64,000 bases of DNA, from NCBI GenBank assembly GCA_022036555.1, contig CM039134.1, positions 8,866,818 through 8,930,817 of the forward strand. The letters are read 5' to 3'. Shown piece after piece: positions 1 through 11,976 of this stretch. A model generated the notes under the pieces. It worked only from the letters and a program-made list of their open reading frames with translations, had not been told where the DNA came from and searched no databases. Origin of the DNA: Microstegium vimineum. Taxonomy: Eukaryota; Streptophyta; Magnoliopsida; Poales; Poaceae. The position numbers and the translations under genes were made by a program. Within the stretch, counting starts at the first letter, position 1. Each line of letters opens with the position of its first letter.

Positions 1-53
1 TTAGGTCTAGCTAGAGAGCCCAAAAACCCCACTTTTCCACCCTCCCACCAGCC

Positions 54-1540
54 ATGTTTGCTTCAGCAGAGCGCGCCGCCGCCGCCACCGCCACCAAGGC
101 CAAGGCTTTGGCCGCCGAGGATGGTACCTCGGTCACCGGTGAGGGAGCGCTGGGCGACCCCAACAGCCGGGCCGCGCGTCTGCTGGCTGCAGAGGCAGCA
201 GCAACGGCGGCGATCCAGGCGGCAAGGCAGGCCACAGCAGCAGCAGAGCAGGCGGCGAGGACCACGCAGGCGTTGCGAGCAGAGGTTGCCGTAGAGGAGG
301 AGGAGAGGATGGAGAGGGACGCCAGGCGCTCTGAGAGCCCGCGCGATCGGAGGGATCGGCGCCGCTCTCAGTCTCCGCGCGACCGGAGGCGAGGCCGCGG
401 CGGCGGGCGCCATGAGTCGCGGACAGGGTGGTCTACCTCGACTCCGGCAGCAGCACGGCGTGGCCGATGCTGGACAAGACCAACTACCATGAGTGGTCGC
501 AACTTATGAAGTTGCGGATGCAGGCGCGTGACATGTTGGAGGCCGTCGAGGGAGGTCCGGTCCAGTACCGCGACGATCGGCGGGCGCTCGAGGTGATCGT
601 GGCTGCTGTGCCCAAGGTGATGGGCATCTCGCTCATGGACAAGGCATCGGCGAAGGAGGCGTGGGACGCCATCGCTGCAGCAAGGATCGGCGTGGACAGG
701 GTCCGACGGGCGACGCTGCAGCGACTTCGCCGAGACTGGGAGAACATCGGCATCCAGCCCGATGAACAAGTCGACGACTTTGCCATCCGTCTATTGACTC
801 TGCATCAGCAACTCGTCATCCACGGCGACCGGGACATCACCGAGGAGCGCGTGGTGGAGAAGTACCTTCGAACGGTGCCGGCGAAGTACGCGTAGATCGT
901 CGTCGCCATCGAGCAATTCCTCGACTTTGAGGCGCTCACGCTCGAGGACGTGACCGGGACGCTCAAGGCGGTGGATGATCGCGAGGAGCAAGCACCGATC
1001 GGGTCGATAGCCGTCGGAGGAAAGCTGATGCATACTGAGGAGCAGTGGAGAGAGCGCTGGAAGAAGGAGAAGAAGGGCGCTGCCGATGCCGATGGCTCGG
1101 CTCCCAGGCAGCAGCGTGGTCGCTGAGGAAGGGTCCAGTGGGGCCGTGGCGGCGCGCGTGGCCGAGGGCGCGGCGCTGGCCGCGGAGATGGCGGCGGTGA
1201 CCGCGCCCCCCCGGGTGACAACCGTGGGCCGAACACCTGCCTCAATTGTGGCTTGGAGGGCCACTGGGCGCGCGATTGCCGCCTGCCACGACGAGAGCGC
1301 GGCGGTGGAGGTGACCGTGGCGGCCGAGGAGGTGATCAAGGTGGAGGCCGCGGCGGCGGTGCTGGTGGATACGCTGGGCGTGCCCAGTACGCCGAGTGCG
1401 AAGAGGACGACGCGCTGTTCATGGCACACGTGTTCGTCGAGCTGGACAAGGAGGCGTCGGCTTACTCTCTGGCCGCGCAAGAAGTCACCTTGGAGGAGCC
1501 AAGGGCTCGAGCCTTCCTCGGCGTCGATGAAGAAGAAGAG
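54..1540 (+). pseudogene. copia gag, degraded
   Basis: The leader reading frame begins with an Ala-rich segment and an Arg/Ser-rich stretch. After a frameshift near 400-430 the gag core follows (LDKTNYHEW, then a helical region of about 150 residues). A zinc knuckle of the form CLNCGLEGHWARDC lies near 1240-1282, followed by a Gly/Arg-rich tail. In-frame stops occur at about 893-895 and near 1124. Gag normally forms the virus-like particle and binds element RNA through the CCHC knuckle. The knuckle is intact, but the frame cannot give one product. Confidence 0.85.
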
Positions 1541-3204
1541 AAGATGGGAGGCTGGTACCTCGACAGCGGAGCAACACACCACATGACGGGGCGCCGCGAG
1601 CTCTTCGCCAATCTGAACACGGACGTCCGCGACACCGTGCGCTTCGGGGACGCGTCCAAGGTGGACATCCGCGGCGTCGGCACCATCGTGTTCCAAGGCA
1701 AGACCGGCGAGCATCGGGTGCTGCACGGCGTGTACTTCATCCCTGCCTTCAAGAACTCGATCATGAGTCTTGGGCAGCTGGACGAAGGCGGCTCCAAGGT
1801 GGAGATCGACAATGGCGTGCTGCGTATCTGGGATCGTAGCGGTCGTTTGCTCGCCAAGGTATCTCGAGGAGCTAACCGCCTCTACATCCTTCACTTGGAA
1901 GCTGCGCAGCCTTGCTGTCTCGCTATGCGCAAGGATGACAAGGCATGACAATGGCACGAGAGGCTCGGCCATTTGCATTTTGATGCACTACGGCGTCTGA
2001 GCAGAGGAGAGATGGCCTGTGGGATCCCCAAGATCGACCACACGGAGCAGGTCTGTGACGTCTGCGTCACCACCAAGCAGAAGCGGCGAGCTTTTCCATC
2101 CGCGACGGCGTACCGTGCCCAGGAGCACCTGGAATTGGTGCACGGCGACCTCTGCGGACCTGTGACGCCGGCGACCTCGGCGGGCAACCGATACATCCTC
2201 TTATTGGTGGACGACGCCATCCAGTTCATGTGGGGGGCGCTGCTGCCGACCAAGGATGCTGCTGGGGAGGCAATCAAGCGCATCAAGGCTGCAGCAGAGG
2301 TGGAGAGCGGCTGCCAGCTCAAGGTCTTGCGCACGGACAATGGCGGCGAGTTCACCGTCGCCGAGTTCAGCTCCTACTGCGCCGATCAAGGTATCAAAAG
2401 GCACTTCAGTGCCCCTCACTCCCCTCAGCAGAATGGGGTCGTTGAGCGCAAGAATCAGGCGGTGGTGGCCATAGCGCGAGCTCTGCTCAAGCAGCGCGGT
2501 CTACCGGCAAGATTTTGGGGGGAGGCCGTGATGACGGCGGTGCACCTTCTGAACCGTGCCCCGACGCGAGCATTGGAGGGCATCGCCCCCTACGAGGCAT
2601 GGCATGGCCGATCGTCGACTTTGGGCCACCTCAAGGTGTTTGGCTGTGTCGCCTACACCAGGCGCCTGACCCAGCTCCGCAAGTTGGATGACCGCGGCGA
2701 GGCCGGCGTGTTCATCGGCTATGCGGAGGGCGCGAAGGCCTACAAGGTCTACGATCCAGTGTCCCAGCGCGTACGCGTCAGCCGCGATGTCGTGTTCGAC
2801 GAGGGCCGCGGCTGGGACTGGACATCGGCAGCGGCAAGCATTTCGGAGGAAGGCGGCAGCGACTTCACCGTCGAGTATCCCTGGGAAGAGGTGGTGCCTG
2901 GAGCTCCCAGATCGGCATCACCATCGCCAACTCCTCCGCCGCGCTTCAATACACCGGAGCCGTCACAAGGTGAGGAGGAAGCAGAGGATCCCCCATCAGC
3001 AGCAGCATCATCGGCAGCCGCACCATCAGCAGCGGCACCATCGGCAGCCACGCCATCGTCAGCCGCACCATCGGCAGCGACGCCATCGGCAGCGGCAAGC
3101 GGCTCTAGTCCTCGGGTCGAGCACGTGACTCCCCTGGAGGACGATGAAGAAAGGGTGGACGCCTACCATGGCAGTGAGCCACTGCGCTACCCGCCGCATC
3201 ACTG
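1541..3204 (+). pseudogene. copia protease and integrase, degraded
   Basis: The protease active site appears as WYLDSGATHHMTG near 1550-1590. The GAG-pre-integrase segment (WHERLGHLHF) follows a TGA at 1946-1948 that replaces an expected coding codon. The integrase core shows the three acidic positions in context: HGDLCGP near 2140, LRTDNGGEF near 2330 and QNGVVERKN near 2430. The C-terminal GKE-like region (LKVFGCVAYTR, GVFIGYAEGAKAY) is present. After it comes a linker of repeated Ala/Ser/Pro units at about 2990-3105, built from tandem near-copies of a 15-24 base unit. The frame ends at 3203-3205 and the next domain is read in another frame. Confidence 0.88.
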
Positions 3205-4819
3205 ACCTCATCGGGGATGAGGCCACCCCGCCGCTGGCTCAGAGGCTGTTCGCCGAGCTGTACCTCTCCTGCTCGGGCGAGCCGACTACCTACGCAGAAG
3301 CGAAGGATGATCCAGCTTGGCAAGCTGCGATGGAGGAAGAGCTGGGCGCTATTGAGCGTAATGGCACCTGGGAGCTGGAGCCACCCCGAGCTGGTCATCG
3401 GCCAATCACCCTGAAATGAGTGTTCAAGCTAAAGAAGAATGAGGAGGGTGCTGTGATCAAGCACAAGGCAAGGCTTGTGGCTCGGGGTTTTGTGCAGCAA
3501 GAAGGGATTGACTATGAGGATGCCTTTGCCCCTGTGGCAAGGATGGAGTCAGTCAGGCTGCTGCTAGCCTTGACTGCTCAAGAAGGATGGAAGGTCCATC
3601 ACATGGATGTCAAATCGGCATTCCTCAATGGAGAGCTCAAGGAGGAGGTCTATGTGCAGCAGCCACCTGGGTTTGCTGTCCAAGGAGAAGAAGACAAGGT
3701 CTATCGACTCCACAAGGCACTGTTTGGGCTGAGGCAGGCACCCAGGGCATGGAATGCAAAGCTGAACTCAACCTTGAAGAAGATGGGGTTTGTTCAAAGC
3801 AAGCATGAAGCTGTCATCTACAGAAGAGGCTCAAATGGCTCTGTTCTACTGGTTGGAGTCTATGTGGATGACTTGATCATCACTGGAGTCAAGGAAGAAG
3901 AAGTGAAGGCTTTCAAGACAGAGTGCAGTCCATCTTTGAGATGAGTGATCTTGGGTTACTCAGCTTCTATCTTGGAGTAGAAGTGCAGCAAGGCAGTAGT
4001 GGGATCACTCTGAGGTAGAGCCACTATGCCAAGAGGATTGTGGAGTTGGGGAGCATGGCCGATTGCAACCCTGCTGCCACTCCAATGGAAGAAAGATTGA
4101 AGCTGAGCAAGGAGAGCACAACAGAAGAAGTGGATCCAACACAATACAGAAAATTGGTTGGAAGCTTGAGGTACTTGGTCCACACTAGACCAGACCTGGC
4201 CTTTTCAGTGGGATTTGTGAGCAGGTTCTTGGAGAGACCAACCACTGAACATCAAATGACAGTCAAGAGAATTCTCAGGTACTTGGCTGATACCCTTGAC
4301 TATGGCCTCCACTTCACCAAGGCATCAAATTCAGCAAGGTTCTTGGGCTATTGTGACTCAGGTCTTGCTGGAGACATTGATTCCAGCAAGAGCACAACTG
4401 GCTGCCTTTTCTTCCTAGGCAACAACTTGGTCAGTTGGCAGTCTGTCAAGCAGAAGGTAGTGACACTCTCTAGCTGTGAGGCTGAGTATGTGGCCATGAC
4501 TACAGCAACAACTTAGGCACTATGGCTATCTAGGTTGCTGGCTGATTTGCTAGGAAGGAGAGTGGAAACTATGGAGTTGAAGGTGGACAACAAGTCAGCA
4601 CTTGCACTTGCCAAGAACCCAGTGTTCCATGACAGGAGCAAGCACATAAGGACTAAGTTCCACTTCATCAGAGACTACATGGATGAGGGGAGCATCAAGG
4701 CAGATCACATCGGCACAAATGAGCAGCTTGCAGACATTCTCACCAAGTCACTTGGAAGAACCAAGTTTGAAACCATGAGAAGTAAGATTGGGCTCAAGAA
4801 GATCATCAAGACTGGCTGA
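3144..4819 (+). pseudogene. copia reverse transcriptase and RNase H, degraded
   Basis: The RVT_2-type domain begins at WQAAMEEELGAIERNGTWEL (about 3318-3377), crosses a TGA at 3417-3419, continues through ARLVARGF, DVKSAFLNGEL and LFGLRQAPRAW, and reaches the catalytic YVDD at 3861-3872. A frameshift near 3930-3960 and stops at about 4016-4018 and 4513-4515 follow. RNase H is recognised by SSCEAEYVAM, DNKSALALAKNP and HIGTNEQLADILTKSL, ending at 4819. The gene could not make a full-length polymerase as it stands. Base composition is lower in GC and much lower in CpG than the gag-integrase half. Confidence 0.9.
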
Positions 4820-4840
4820 AGCAAGGCTTAGGGGGAGAAT

Positions 4841-5069
4841 TGATAGATAAGCCTTGGCTACTAGAGCACTTTAGTTGTTAGTCCTTTTTCAGTTTTTGGA
4901 CAGTTGCTTTATGCTTTAGGCTAGCTTTACTTTACAACATTAGGAATATGCTCTTAAAGCAAACTTGTATCCCAAGAAGCTCTATTGAGCTCTAGTGTAT
5001 ATAAAGGGGAACAAAGACTAGAGGCAATTCAGCCCTAGCAGCACAACTCTGAGTCTCACTTTACTAACA
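4841..5069 (+). repeat. 3' LTR of the copia element
   Basis: A purine-rich tract (GGCTTAGGGGGAGAA, 4825-4839) is followed by TG at 4841, and a CA at 5068-5069 gives a 229-bp LTR. A TATA box (TATATAA, 4998-5004) precedes the likely transcription start. The bases after the LTR are GTTAG, the expected position of a target duplication, but the left flank is outside the window so this cannot be confirmed. The exact end is inferred from the terminal dinucleotides only. Confidence 0.75.
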
Positions 5070-5529
5070 GTTAGTATATGAATATGTGTATCATTATTTT
5101 CTAACCTAGGCATAAATGCCAAACTTGAAATAAGAAGCAAACTATGAGATGTGCTTCTAAGCATTTTAGCAATCTTCTAATGCTTCTTGCTGACACTTAG
5201 GTATGGTTGCATGCCTTTTACAGCTGCAGTGGGTAAACTGATGTTTTACTTGCATAGAATCTCTACTAATGCATACTCATTTATCTATATACATTATTTC
5301 ATTGGATTTGATGCAAAGGTTAATATTGTATATACCCTGTAAAATGTTGCAAGTCATAACTGCATAAGACAGTTGTAGACATTAGTTTTTAGTGTGGCTA
5401 TCAAGTATCAAGTTATGACTAGTTACATATTTTTTCACTACTGTCGGTATCACTTTTGATTTTGTTGGGTTGGAGAAGAAAATCATATTTCATTTTTTCT
5501 ATTGACTTTTGTCATTTTATTATCTACAG
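5070..5529 (+). other. intron sequence between the retrotransposon and the first visible RST1 exon
   Basis: This is AT-rich sequence with no coding signal. It ends in a pyrimidine-rich stretch and a good acceptor (ATCTACAG, AG at 5528-5529). It reads as the 3' part of the intron that received the copia insertion, unless upstream exons have been lost. Confidence 0.6.
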
Positions 5530-7143
5530 TCTGGTGATGTGGTGCCAATACGTACAGTTGGAACAGTTTTAAAATGCCTTTCCAAAGCTCCTCGATTGCC
5601 AACTACAGACTGGGGAGCTATTGTACGGCGGTGCATTAAAGTTGAGGCGCAGATTCCACATAAGTTAACCAATCAGGAGGATCCTAAGTTACTAAAGGAA
5701 GCATGCTTATATTTGACTCTAGTTCATGCTGCTCACATAAGTCCCCTTCTGCAGTTTTTGGATGATCTGACTGACATACTCAGATTCCAGAGATTAGATA
5801 TAAATGTTCAATCTATTTTGCTCCAATATTTGTCAGACCTACTGAAGCTCTTCTCTGATTCAAGATTGGATAAACTTTATGAGGATTTTACTGAATACTT
5901 GTATTCCCCCACCTCTTCATACTTGAATTACTCATCTGAACAGAGAAGCTTGCTAAGAATGTCGTTCTGGGAAGGCATTTATATGTGCCTGGTGGAGGTT
6001 TCTGAAGAATCTGGTGGTTTTTCATTCATTAGAAAATGCATTGAGTGCTTGTTGCCTCTTTTGACAGTCCACAGTGATGGTCAACCTGAATTCATGAAAG
6101 AGTGGTCTGCTGCTATCAGGTGTCTTACCAACGCCCAGAAAAATTGGCTGGGCGATATGTTGCAGGTACTCAGCTGGACAGTTCTGTTCTTTATGAACCA
6201 TTTTCCGTGAATGATTTATTTTAGTAGGTTTTTCTTGGTACATTTCACAGTTCTATGTTAACCTTTCCTTTCAGATTCGCAATACTGCCTTAGTGAATGA
6301 AGAACTTGTTGCTGTGGCAAAAAAGATTATCCTCAGAGCAAGATTGTGTGCAACTGGTTGTGGTTCAGCACATGAGCTGGGAAATATAAAGACAGCAATA
6401 TTGTGTACAAAAGCTGATGGTAACTGCATTCCTCTTGCTGTGGTTTACGGATGCCTTCGATTTTCCATCGAATTATGTTATCTTTTCTCACCCATCCTAC
6501 GACAGTTGTAGACGATCTATATATTATTTTTAAAAGCTAATGAATATGCTATTTCAGGTGTCTGGTGGAGTGTCCTTGTTGAGATCACTGCAGCCTTAAA
6601 CTCAGCTGAAAACAGCATCAAAAGGCAGTGGCTTCTGGATGCATTAGACATTGGCTGTGTTACAGCTTATCCCTCAACGGTAATTATTGAAGAGTGGAAT
6701 GTGTGGATGGGTGCTTATTCTCAAAAGTTGCTTCCCTGCAAAAGCAAACATTCTTAAAATTTCTCGTTCTAATATTTCAGGTGTTGCGTTTTGTTGGCTT
6801 GTTATGTGGTAGCTGCTGCATCTATATGCCGCTTCTAGTTGTTAATTCGATAAATGTACTGAGCGACTTGCCTGTCACACTGCCTTCCTTTCTCTCCACC
6901 AGCGCTTCGGATGATTTCAGGAACTCTGTGGCAGACAGGCTATGGCTGTTGACCACTAACATCTTTACTTGGGCTGAAGAATTGGCTCACGGACACAGCC
7001 AACCTGGACATGATCATATTCATAGAAGTGAAGCTGAGATTGCTACTTTTTTGGCCAATATTCTGCGCTCTACATGCATTGCAGTCGAGGACTACCTGTC
7101 TGTTGATAAGCAGCTAAAGCTAGCGAATCTTGAGGCGCTCTAA
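5530..7143 (+). CDS. RST1: RST1-like protein, last four coding exons
   Basis: Four exons with consensus splice sites join in frame: 5530-6165, 6275-6419, 6558-6679 and 6781-7143 (stop TAA). Introns begin GT and end AG, and phases match (0, 1, 0). The roughly 420-residue product resembles, from memory, the C-terminal part of plant RST1 (RESURRECTION1), a very large helical-repeat protein (about 1,800 residues, DUF3730/focadhesin family). Features that support this are PTTDWGAIVRRC near the start, SFWEGIYMCL in the middle, KRQWLLDALDI and a C-terminus ending near LSVDKQLKLAN. In Arabidopsis RST1 links the cytosolic exosome to the Ski complex, and mutants have wax and embryo phenotypes. Earlier exons would lie left of the copia element, outside the window. 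No frame damage is seen in these exons. Whether the gene is still transcribed through the insertion cannot be told. Confidence 0.75.
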
Positions 7144-8710
7144 TTAATGCGAGGCGTGGTTTTTTTCCTCTATTTTATGTATGTATTGGTGTACAGTATC
7201 AGTCATGTTTCAATAGTTGATGTCCCTGCTGATAATTCAGTATGTATATAATTAGTTTAACTATTTAACCTTATGCACTAAAAAAAATCTATTGTTCAGT
7301 TACTGATGCCTTACAATTTGATGGAAGCTAACTTTTGAGGTAGTAAGAGTTTATGAACTATAGCTGAGATGTAATCATGTATTCTGCTTCTTTCTAGAAC
7401 AATGTTTCTCTAATTGTGTTGCATTGATACGATACAGGGTATCTTGCGTTCAGAGTCATGATCGGAATTGAACTTGCTTACCCTTCCGTTGAAGAAAATT
7501 GTCATTGTGAAGTGGCAGTGTGCATCCCAATTTTTGGTAATCCAGCTGCTCTAAAGGTCAAAATTCAAATGAAACAACCTGCACTCGAAAGGTTGGTTAG
7601 GGTAATATCTTTAATCTTCTTAATTGGTGAATACATCTTCAGGTGCACGCTCTAACCAATTCTTGCTTAAGTCGCAATCCGATTATATTATAGAAATGTT
7701 CCACACAAAAAGTTGTCACTAATAATGATTCTCATTCTCTCACAAAGAAGCACATAAGCATCATATTTCCTTAAAGCTTCTTTCATTGACTTTTTTTTGG
7801 TGGGACCTTATCATAAGAACTAATCGGTATTTCTAAAAATAGAAAAGAAACTAAACGCAGAATGTCTAGAAGACTTCTTTAAATATATATCCACTGGCTT
7901 TTCCCTGTGATAGTGTCCCATTTAAGTTGCGTAGGGAAGCTAGCCCTGTTCTGCCTACTACAACTAAAAATAACTTCATGAAGAAAAAAAAACTGTTATG
8001 CATTACTTTGGGAGATAAATTAAAAACCGGAGAAATTTCTATCTCGTCCTGAAAAGTAAAAATAAACCGAATAGATAATGTCAAATCCAAGGCATAGATA
8101 GATGTGGCTGGATGTCACTTTTGGACATAGGTAGCTTCCATCCTGCCCACAGCCCTTGTACGGACGAATGAAATATAGATGGAAAGCTAACGGAATCAAT
8201 ATCTAGTATTCTAGTCCCATATGTGTTGATATAGGAGTGTGCCCTTCCAGTCACCCAAGGGGCTTTAGCAAATTAGCTCGGCTAAACCTCATATGCTTTC
8301 TCCTAGATTCTCCTATCGTGATCAATCCCCCCTTAATATATTGCGATAAGATATGCTGCTGGCAACTGAAGCCCCGCGCGTGGCTAGCTGCACTCATCTC
8401 TCTGAAGCTGTTCCAATGAAAGAATCAACTGGATGTGTCCAGAAACCTTGCTTGTTTACACTTTCGAGTATGATATTTCTTGATGTACGTATAATTAACG
8501 GATTCTGCCAAACATTCTAATTATCAAAGCCATGTCCTTTCGCTTTCACTTTATTTTATCCTCCAAGTATTACATTACATGGACCAATCATAGCACCTGG
8601 CCCCAGAGCGCAACCAATCACATGGCTGCGAGTCTGCTTGCTGCTAGATCACTTAAAGCTAGGCTCAATAGTTTATCCGTGCAGCCTGTCAAGTTTTTCT
8701 TTCTTTCTTT

Positions 8711-8749
<39 letters not shown>

Positions 8750-9768
8750 AATTTATACAACTGTGCTAATGGTGTTCGCTGAAATCAAATCCAAGGATGG
8801 TAATATGAGTAAGGATAAAAACAGAGACATGAAGATCTTACACGGTCACATGTTGCTTAGGCACTTGAAGATTCCTTGGACCTTGGGCTCCATATCAGCA
8901 GAAAAAACTGCATTCTTAATTATTTTCCCCCAGTCTACAAATTACGGAAGAGGCCCCTTAAGCTCTGATATGTTGCTGTTTTACTGGACCCTTTGAACTG
9001 ACTTGTGAATTCTGGTAGGACTTAAACTGCTCTGACGTAAATAGTACGCCCTGGCTCCACACGTACACAACGCAAGCGGCCGGGATGCAGCCAAAGCTGT
9101 TTGTCAAGGTGGCCTCAGATGATCATGTCATTGGCTCCAATCAACCATCCCAACTATTCTTCGACAATCAACGTGCAGCTCTGCAGGCGAAGGTCAGTAT
9201 CGTGATGCTATATTTGGTAACTATTATCTGCATAATGCACCACACTAACAAAACAAAACCACCTGCAACATGTCTTGTGATCGAGAAGGGTTTGAACGCA
9301 TGCGTGCATGGCTCTGAACAATAGCCAGGGTAGCCCCATGCATTGCATGCATGCGCTGGCCACAGACAGACAGGATTCTCTAGCTAAAGGTACGGTTCCA
9401 TGCACGCCCGTGCACAACCACTCCACCCCGCCCCACCCGGCCTGCACGCCCCTTGTGACCAGAATTCAAAGGGACTGTTCCCTCCCACAGTGCAAGTGTA
9501 ACCTTGAATCTGTACCACAAGGACCCATCAGCTCAGCTCACCACAATATATTTCCCTCACTCCCTCCCTCCCACACAGCCATAGCCCATAGATATGTATG
9601 CATCAGCTTTCACAAATGTTCAGACGCTAGCTAGTTGGTACTTTTTCATGAATGCATCACCTCCTCCCTCTCTCTCTCTCTCTCTTCTTTTCTTTCTTTT
9701 TTTTTAAAAAACTAAGCTACTTGTAGATTGAAGGGAGTCTTGTCCCAACTTATTAAGCTTCATTCGAG
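7144..9768. other. intergenic sequence downstream of the RST1-like gene
   Basis: The first few hundred bases are T-rich and probably hold the RST1 3'UTR. The rest is AT-rich without a supported gene. A 65-codon frame at 7458-7655 and a 79-codon frame at 9085-9324 match nothing I recognise. Contents are a T-run plus G-run (8708-8749), RY-type CATGCA motifs around 9298-9355 and a CT microsatellite (about 9669-9684). Confidence 0.6.
8708..8749. repeat. homopolymer junction, T13 followed by G29
   Basis: Thirteen T are followed directly by 29 G. Such a tract is a G-quadruplex candidate and also a classic place for length error in assembly. Confidence 0.9.
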
Positions 9769-10014
9769 AGAGTGTCTCCAATGGTTGGCTATTTGGCTAG
9801 CTAGATCTGACGTGGTAAGAAGAAAAAAATAGGAGAGAGTGGTCACTAGCGACGAACAAATAACTAGTCTATTTCACGTTTTCCAAGAATATATGAGAGG
9901 AGCATGTGGGTCGAGTGATATAAAATAGTTTTTGTTCTTATCTCTCCACATCAGCTCACCAAATAGCTAGTACTAGTTATTACTCACTAGCTATTACTAT
10001 TGAGGACGCCCTCA
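9769..10014. mobile_element. MITE with TCTCCAATGG-type terminal repeats, unclassified
   Basis: The left end (GAGTGTCTCCAATGG, then GCTATTTGG) is matched by the inverted right end (GAGGGCGTCCTCAATAG, then GCTATTTGG). Length is about 246 bp with no coding capacity. A target duplication was not resolved, so the superfamily is open (hAT or PIF/Harbinger). Confidence 0.5.
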
Positions 10015-10185
10015 AGATTAGCTCAACCTGTCAGAAGCAGGAGCCTTACCCATAGAATGATTTTTTCAAAAAAAAAGCAAGAAGTTAAGATTTTTTTCTC
10101 TCTCTACAAGTCCGGAGTCCTCCTCCACCCTATTTCTTTTCAAGGTATCGGAACTGGCTCATAAAAAAGCCGAGCCATACATTTT

Positions 10186-10237
10186 CAAAAAAAAAAAGAG
10201 AGAGAGAGAGGCGGGGGGGGGGGGGGGGGGGGGGGGG
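10186..10237. repeat. compound A-run, (GA)n and G25 tract
   Basis: An A-run is followed by a short GA microsatellite, GCG and 25 G (10213-10237). It is low complexity and the length is doubtful. Confidence 0.85.
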
Positions 10238-11592
10238 TGGAAGGGGGCAAGCCACCCCAAACATGCCTATGGGCTATGGCATGGGCTACGGTCTGGCAAG
10301 CTACAGACAACTACTAGCTTCTGTTTCCACTGAAAGATTTGCGATTTTGTTGGCGACGACTGACGAGCGTGAGTTTTTAGCACTTGGATGCAAGTTGCTA
10401 GAGGATGCAGCTCAAAAGGACAGGCAGGCATGCTAGGTCGTGAACCTGGGAAAGGCTGCAGCCATGCATGCATATGCAGACACGAAGCGTAGGGACTAGC
10501 TAGCCCTAGCTTATAGCTCAGTACTCTCTCCTCTCTTCTCAATCGGCCCCCTTCCTTAGCTTAGCTAGCTAGGTCCAACGATTTGATGTCTGTGGATTTC
10601 AGGATCGAATTAATGTTGGTGTACTAGGATAGTGGCTTGCACACGAGATCTTGGTCGTTCTTATGGATGATCTTAGGAAGATCTGTTGGCCTTTTGTAAG
10701 TTGCATTTTTTTTCTTAATAATAATCTTTACGGCGGCAAAAATTTAGTTGGGGCAGCTCATTTAGTTGGTTCTGATGGGTATGCTAGCTGTCACCCTTTC
10801 TTCAATCAAACTTCCCTTAGAATTATTGTGTCTCAAAAAGAGAGAAAGAAAAAAGACATGAAAAAGAAAACACTTCCCCAAATAAAAAGATTCGCATGTG
10901 CCTCTGTTCTTAGACATGTTTCCCCTACGTTCATTTTATTTTAATTCCACTTTAGGGTCCTTCGAACACACAAATAAATATATCTAGGTTCTAATTTCAA
11001 ATTCAGTGTTTTGATGATTGATAAACACAAATTCTTATGACTAACATGTGTTTTACAAGGATATGTCACATGCATTAATTAAGTTGGTCACATTCCATCC
11101 ACACTAGACTATTCTTGACCCTGAAGTTTATTTCAAGTATAGATACAAAGGATATTCATGAAATTAAGGATACTATAGGGTTCAAGTGCAAACTGGGTCT
11201 TTAGAGGCATTTGACGTAGTGTGTATGGGTCTATGTTTTTATCTTTGGCCTTAGTATTATGGGGGTCCAACACTTGTAGCTTGATGGGAGTTAAGTTGAG
11301 GGCATTTGGATGCACACATGTGGTACATTTTGCCAAGTCAGCTCAAGAGTGGTCTCATTGGGTATATTTTTAAATCGAAGGTCTCAAAAAAGTTGAATTA
11401 GACGAGATCAAATTTAAAGCTAAAGAAATATACATCCGAACATGCACCCCATGATTAAAACTTGCACGATGGGTCATCTAATATCATCGTGCATAATTCA
11501 TATTATTTGACTTGGGCACGGTAGTCACCGAATGATCTAATATGCCTTGGTGTCTGTTATGTACTTGGTATTTTGAGATAACTAGGTCTTAT
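10238..11592. other. intergenic sequence left of the solo LTR
   Basis: No supported gene. The stretch from about 10960 reads like old retrotransposon debris and continues after the solo LTR at 13636. Confidence 0.5.
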
Positions 11593-11889
11593 TGAAAGGT
11601 CCTAGATGGCTAGAGTGGGGGGGGGGGGGGGGGGGGGGAGGGGAGGGGGGCGAATAGCATAATTAAAATTCTAGAAATCACTAGAGCAAATGGTTAGATT
11701 ACAACTAAGTGAAGCTTTTTGCTCTAGTTCTACAAAGTGTTGCAAGCCACCTATCCAAGCAATTCTAGTATGTGATGAATATCAATTCAATCAATCAATA
11801 GTAATGTCACAAAGATACTCACACTAGCTAGCAAGGTATGAACAAGATAAACTACCTAGGCAATCACACAAGCTAAACAAGACTACACA

Positions 11890-11891
<2 letters not shown>

Positions 11892-11972
<81 letters not shown>
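11892..11972. repeat. (AT)n microsatellite
   Basis: About 80 bases of nearly pure AT dinucleotide with one interruption lie inside the solo LTR. Confidence 0.97.

Positions 11973-11976
<4 letters not shown>

Larger units (their letters stand above)
1..5069 (+). mobile_element. Ty1/copia LTR retrotransposon, decayed, 5' LTR outside window
   Basis: Gag, protease, integrase, reverse transcriptase and RNase H follow one another in the copia order and end in a polypurine tract and a short 3' LTR. The 5' LTR and primer-binding site are not in the window, which opens in the leader. The coding region is broken by frameshifts (about 400-430, 3140-3200 and 3930-3960) and by stops, several of which look like CAG to TAG or TGG to TGA changes. 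The element sits directly upstream of RST1-like exons in the same orientation and probably lies in an intron of that gene. The first 3.3 kb is GC- and CpG-rich; the RT/RNase H part is clearly lower. The 229-bp LTR is short for a copia element; the lineage was not resolved. Confidence 0.93.

Noticed and set aside
1..53. Part of the 5' LTR of the copia element
   Set aside because: The sequence does not match 4841-5069 and has no TATA or CA-PBS junction; it is leader.
7458..7655. 65-codon frame downstream of the RST1-like gene
   Set aside because: No recognisable domain, no clear splice signals, too short.
9085..9324. 79-codon frame, tested as a possible exon
   Set aside because: No family recognised; a GT follows at about 9190, but no matching acceptor or upstream exon could be supported.
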